Assembly: GCA_016871775.1 (NCBI GenBank)
Contig: VHCI01000002.1
Coordinates: forward strand, 1 to 64,000
Direction: 5' to 3'
Origin: Verrucomicrobiota bacterium
Lineage (GTDB): Bacteria > Verrucomicrobiota > Verrucomicrobiia > Opitutales > Opitutaceae
DNA length: 64,000 bases
Shown: positions 61,139 through 64,000 of the stretch, in pieces
Layout: each line of letters starts with the position of its first letter
Position numbering within the stretch: position 1 is the first letter of the stretch
The notes under the pieces: model-generated
Seen by the model: the letters and a program-made list of their open reading frames with translations, nothing else
What the model was told of the DNA's origin: nothing
The model's database searches: none
Program-made: the position numbers and the translations under genes

Positions 61139-63994
61139 ATGAGAAATACGCGCGTTTCCCTCCTGCTGCTCGCGGCGCTTGGCTTGGCGGCGTTGGGGGC
61201 GGCGCTGACGCCCGTGGTCCAGTCCGGGATTGTCCGGCAGCTTTTGCGACGCGCGCTCGATCCGGCGGTGGAGCTCGGCTCCGCCCGGATCGGCTGGAAC
61301 GGAGGCGTGCGGGTGCGGGAGCTGCGGTGGTGGAATTCATCACTGCGGCTGGCGGTCGCGGAAGCTGAAGTTCGCCTCCGTCCCGCCAGCCTGCTGGGCA
61401 AGGGTAAGCCGAGGTTCCGCACGGTCCTCCTGCGCGGGTGTGTTGTGGAGCCGCTGGCTCCGGTGGGGACCGCGGAAACCTGGCGGGAGCAGCTCCGGGC
61501 GGGGCTAGCGGCGGCCTTGGCCCCGGCGCGCCTCGAGGCGGACGGGGAGATCCGGTTGCTTGCTTCGACCGGGGTGATCGCGTTCCAAGCCGTAGGAGGG
61601 GGCGCGTCTCCCGGTCGTAACCGGGTTTTGCGCGGCGAGTTCAACTTCCGGCCGGAGGGGTCGGTCCTTCCGATCGTGGAGGCAAGGCTTCGGGTGGAGG
61701 CAATTGGTGATGGGGCGGAGGCGTCGCTACGCGCAGAGGGGGTGGCGGCGGTGCGCGGGCAGGGCTGGCCCCGGGACTTGAATGTGGCCGGGGAGCTGAC
61801 GGAACCTCTGGCTGCGGGCGGGGGCGCTTGGGCGCTCCGGGTCCGCGCCGCGGACCGGGAAATCGCGCGGTTCACGGGGACGTCACCGGCCGCGCGGGCG
61901 GAGTGGCGGGGCCGCTGGTGGGCGGATTTCGGCGACGAGGAGCTGGCGCCGTTTTTCCCCGAGCTGCGCCGATCCGGAGACCGCATCTTGGGAGAGGGGC
62001 AACTGAGTTGGTCGCCCGGATCCGGGTTGGTCGCGGTGCGGGGGACGGCCGCAGCGGAACTGGGAGCCTCCGCGCGGGCGCATGCGCTCCTCGCGCGCCT
62101 CGGAGTGACCGGTGGGGACGCGGAATTCGACTTTCGGGCCGGCCCGCGGGTGTGGGCGTTCGAAAGCCTGGCCGTGCGCCTGCGGGCGGGAGGCGCGCCG
62201 CCGGTGCTGCGGCTCACGGCCCGTCAGCCTTGGGCGGTCGACTGGAGGGCGCGCTCCCTCCAAGCGCGGGACCCGGAAGCGGACGTAATCGGTTTGGAGG
62301 TAATCGACTTCACCCTGCCGCCGCTTCCGCTGGGGGGGATCACGCTTGGCGGCGGGCCGATCCGGGGACGTCTGGTCGGCCGGGTCAGCGCGGGCGGTTT
62401 GGCGCTCCGCACGGAGGACGGCCTGCAGGCCTCTGAACTCTTTGTCGTAGCCGGAGAGGGGCGGCGGGTCGGGAATCTGGCTATGACCCTCCAAGGAGGG
62501 TTACGCGTTGCCCCTGAGGGATGGAGCGCGGAAGTGGACGAGATGAGGCTCCGCGGGAACGGGGGAGAGTTCGCGGTGCTCGAGGCGAAGGGCGGGCGCC
62601 TGACCGGCGAGCGGGAATCCTGGAAGGTGGCAGGCCGGGGCCGGGTCGAACTCCCGGCGGCTGTCGCCCTGCTTGCGGGCGGGCGCGGCGGCGTGCTGAC
62701 GGCGGGGGTCCTAGAGGTGGACGCGGGTGCGACTGGCGGCACGGTGACGGCGCTCCACGCGCACGTTCGGGCTTCCGGCCTGAGGGCAACGACGGAGTTG
62801 CCGGACCTGCGGCTCGACGCCCGGGTCGATCGTGAGTACTCGGGGCGGCTGAAGTTCCACGTGCCGCTGGAGGCGGGGTCCGGCCCGAACCTGTCCCGAG
62901 TGCTGCTCGCGGGCGCGTTGGAGCCGGCCGCCAGCGCGGGCGGGCACCTCGAGCTCGAGGTGACGGGGCCGCGACTCGACTTCCCGGCACTGGGGAGATT
63001 CCGACCGTTGTTCGCCGGCAAGGATCCCGTTCCGGGAAACGCGGCGCCGTGGGCCGGTTGGTCGGGCACCCTGAGGGTCCGGATTGACGAGTTGGTGGCC
63101 GAAGCGGGCGCACCCTGGCGCCAGACAAGGGCGCGACTCCGGTTCGACGAAGCGATGGTGCAGGCGGACGAGCTTGAGTCCGTCCTTGAGGGCGCTGCGA
63201 GCCTGCGGGCGAGCGGGAGCCTGAGCCGCGCGCCGGATGATAACGGAAGCTACCGCCTCCAGGCGGCTGTGGTGCTGCGTGACTGGAGTCCTGGTGGCCA
63301 CGAGGGCCAGCCGGGCTGGTTTTCCGGCAAACTCGACCTCGCGGGCTCCCTGCGCTCCCGTGGGACGGACCTTGAGGTCCTGAGGGCGGCGTTGGAGGGA
63401 GAGGTGCATCTGGTCTCGCGCGGCGGGACGCTTCGACTGTTTCCGGTCAACTTGCCGTCCGCGCCCGCGGGTTCCGGCCGGGTGGCTGAGATCCTCGCGG
63501 CGGCGGGAGGCGCGCTAGAGTCGCTAGGCGCGCGCCGCGAGCCCCCGCTGTCGCGCGGCCGAGCGGTAGCGGAACTTTCGTCCGTCCTGCATCCGCTCGC
63601 GTTCGACCAACTCAGCGTGGTCGCGGCCCGCGATGCCGCCGGCAACATCAGCTTGCGTCACCTCGTGGTGCTCACGCCCGAGCTGCGGCTTACGGGGGGA
63701 GGCAACCTCCTGGGACAACCGGTGAGTGGCTTTCTCGAAGGCTCCCTGGCCCTCGAACTTCAGCTTCGCGCGCGGGGGCGGCCGGCCGAGTTGCTCCGGG
63801 GGCTCGGGGCGCTCGACGAGGTGCCCGACGAATGGGGTTATGCCGCCGCCGGTTTGCCCCTGCGGGTGCGCGGCTCCCTCGCTCGGCCGGACGCCAGTGA
63901 TCTGGGCGTGCGCCTCGCTGCGCTGGCTCTGGAGCGTAACTCGATCTCCGAGCGCGCCGCCGGCTGGTTCAACCGCATCCGCCGGGCAAAATGA
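61139..63994 (+). CDS. AsmA/YdbH/YhdP-like large envelope protein
   Basis: Single N-terminal TM anchor; VELGSARIGWNGGVRVRELRWWNSSLRLAVAEAEVRLRPASLL; repetitive beta-rich body; C-terminal GGNLLGQPVSGFLEGSLALELQLRARG...AGLPLRVRGSLARPDASDLGVRLA typical of AsmA-like C-termini. Confidence 0.75.
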   Translation: MRNTRVSLLLLAALGLAALGAALTPVVQSGIVRQLLRRALDPAVELGSARIGWNGGVRVRELRWWNSSLRLAVAEAEVRLRPASLLGKGKPRFRTVLLRGCVVEPLAPVGTAETWREQLRAGLAAALAPARLEADGEIRLLASTGVIAFQAVGGGASPGRNRVLRGEFNFRPEGSVLPIVEARLRVEAIGDGAEASLRAEGVAAVRGQGWPRDLNVAGELTEPLAAGGGAWALRVRAADREIARFTGTSPAARAEWRGRWWADFGDEELAPFFPELRRSGDRILGEGQLSWSPGSGLVAVRGTAAAELGASARAHALLARLGVTGGDAEFDFRAGPRVWAFESLAVRLRAGGAPPVLRLTARQPWAVDWRARSLQARDPEADVIGLEVIDFTLPPLPLGGITLGGGPIRGRLVGRVSAGGLALRTEDGLQASELFVVAGEGRRVGNLAMTLQGGLRVAPEGWSAEVDEMRLRGNGGEFAVLEAKGGRLTGERESWKVAGRGRVELPAAVALLAGGRGGVLTAGVLEVDAGATGGTVTALHAHVRASGLRATTELPDLRLDARVDREYSGRLKFHVPLEAGSGPNLSRVLLAGALEPAASAGGHLELEVTGPRLDFPALGRFRPLFAGKDPVPGNAAPWAGWSGTLRVRIDELVAEAGAPWRQTRARLRFDEAMVQADELESVLEGAASLRASGSLSRAPDDNGSYRLQAAVVLRDWSPGGHEGQPGWFSGKLDLAGSLRSRGTDLEVLRAALEGEVHLVSRGGTLRLFPVNLPSAPAGSGRVAEILAAAGGALESLGARREPPLSRGRAVAELSSVLHPLAFDQLSVVAARDAAGNISLRHLVVLTPELRLTGGGNLLGQPVSGFLEGSLALELQLRARGRPAELLRGLGALDEVPDEWGYAAAGLPLRVRGSLARPDASDLGVRLAALALERNSISERAAGWFNRIRRAK

Positions 63995-64000
63995 CCGCCG

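Overview
GC-rich, densely coding bacterial chromosomal window of about 64 kb. The best guess for lineage is Verrucomicrobiota/Opitutaceae-like (PVC), based on a Minf_1886-family protein and a double-length UvrA of the chlamydial type. I support about 50 genes. They are mostly housekeeping: ribosomal proteins L27, L21, L33, S16 and L19, TrmD, IspH, ComM/YifB, Mrp, RecN, NadK, TlyA, Fpg, GmhB/HldE kinase, UvrA, Lpd, YchF and transketolase. There is also a tripartite RND efflux operon and a second envelope operon of DUF1302, DUF1329, YCF48-like and MMPL/RND genes. I saw no CRISPR array, integrase, transposase, rRNA or tRNA. The points most worth a second look are: (1) a secreted chorismate mutase fused to a PheC-type cyclohexadienyl/arogenate dehydratase; (2) a single polypeptide joining a ligase-associated MBL exonuclease to an ATP-dependent DNA ligase; (3) a tandem 1876-aa UvrA; (4) a formamidopyrimidine-DNA glycosylase with a zinc-less finger; (5) a Fur-like regulator with degenerate metal ligands next to a Tat-type exported superoxide dismutase; (6) the DUF1302/DUF1329/YCF48/RND envelope operon with a 10-bp tandem repeat upstream; (7) IspH with a ~175-aa N-terminal extension; (8) an RND pump with an apparent extra transmembrane insertion; (9) a decayed DeoR regulator. 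All family calls come from reading motifs; no database search was run. Many long ORFs in the supplied track are antisense shadows caused by high GC.
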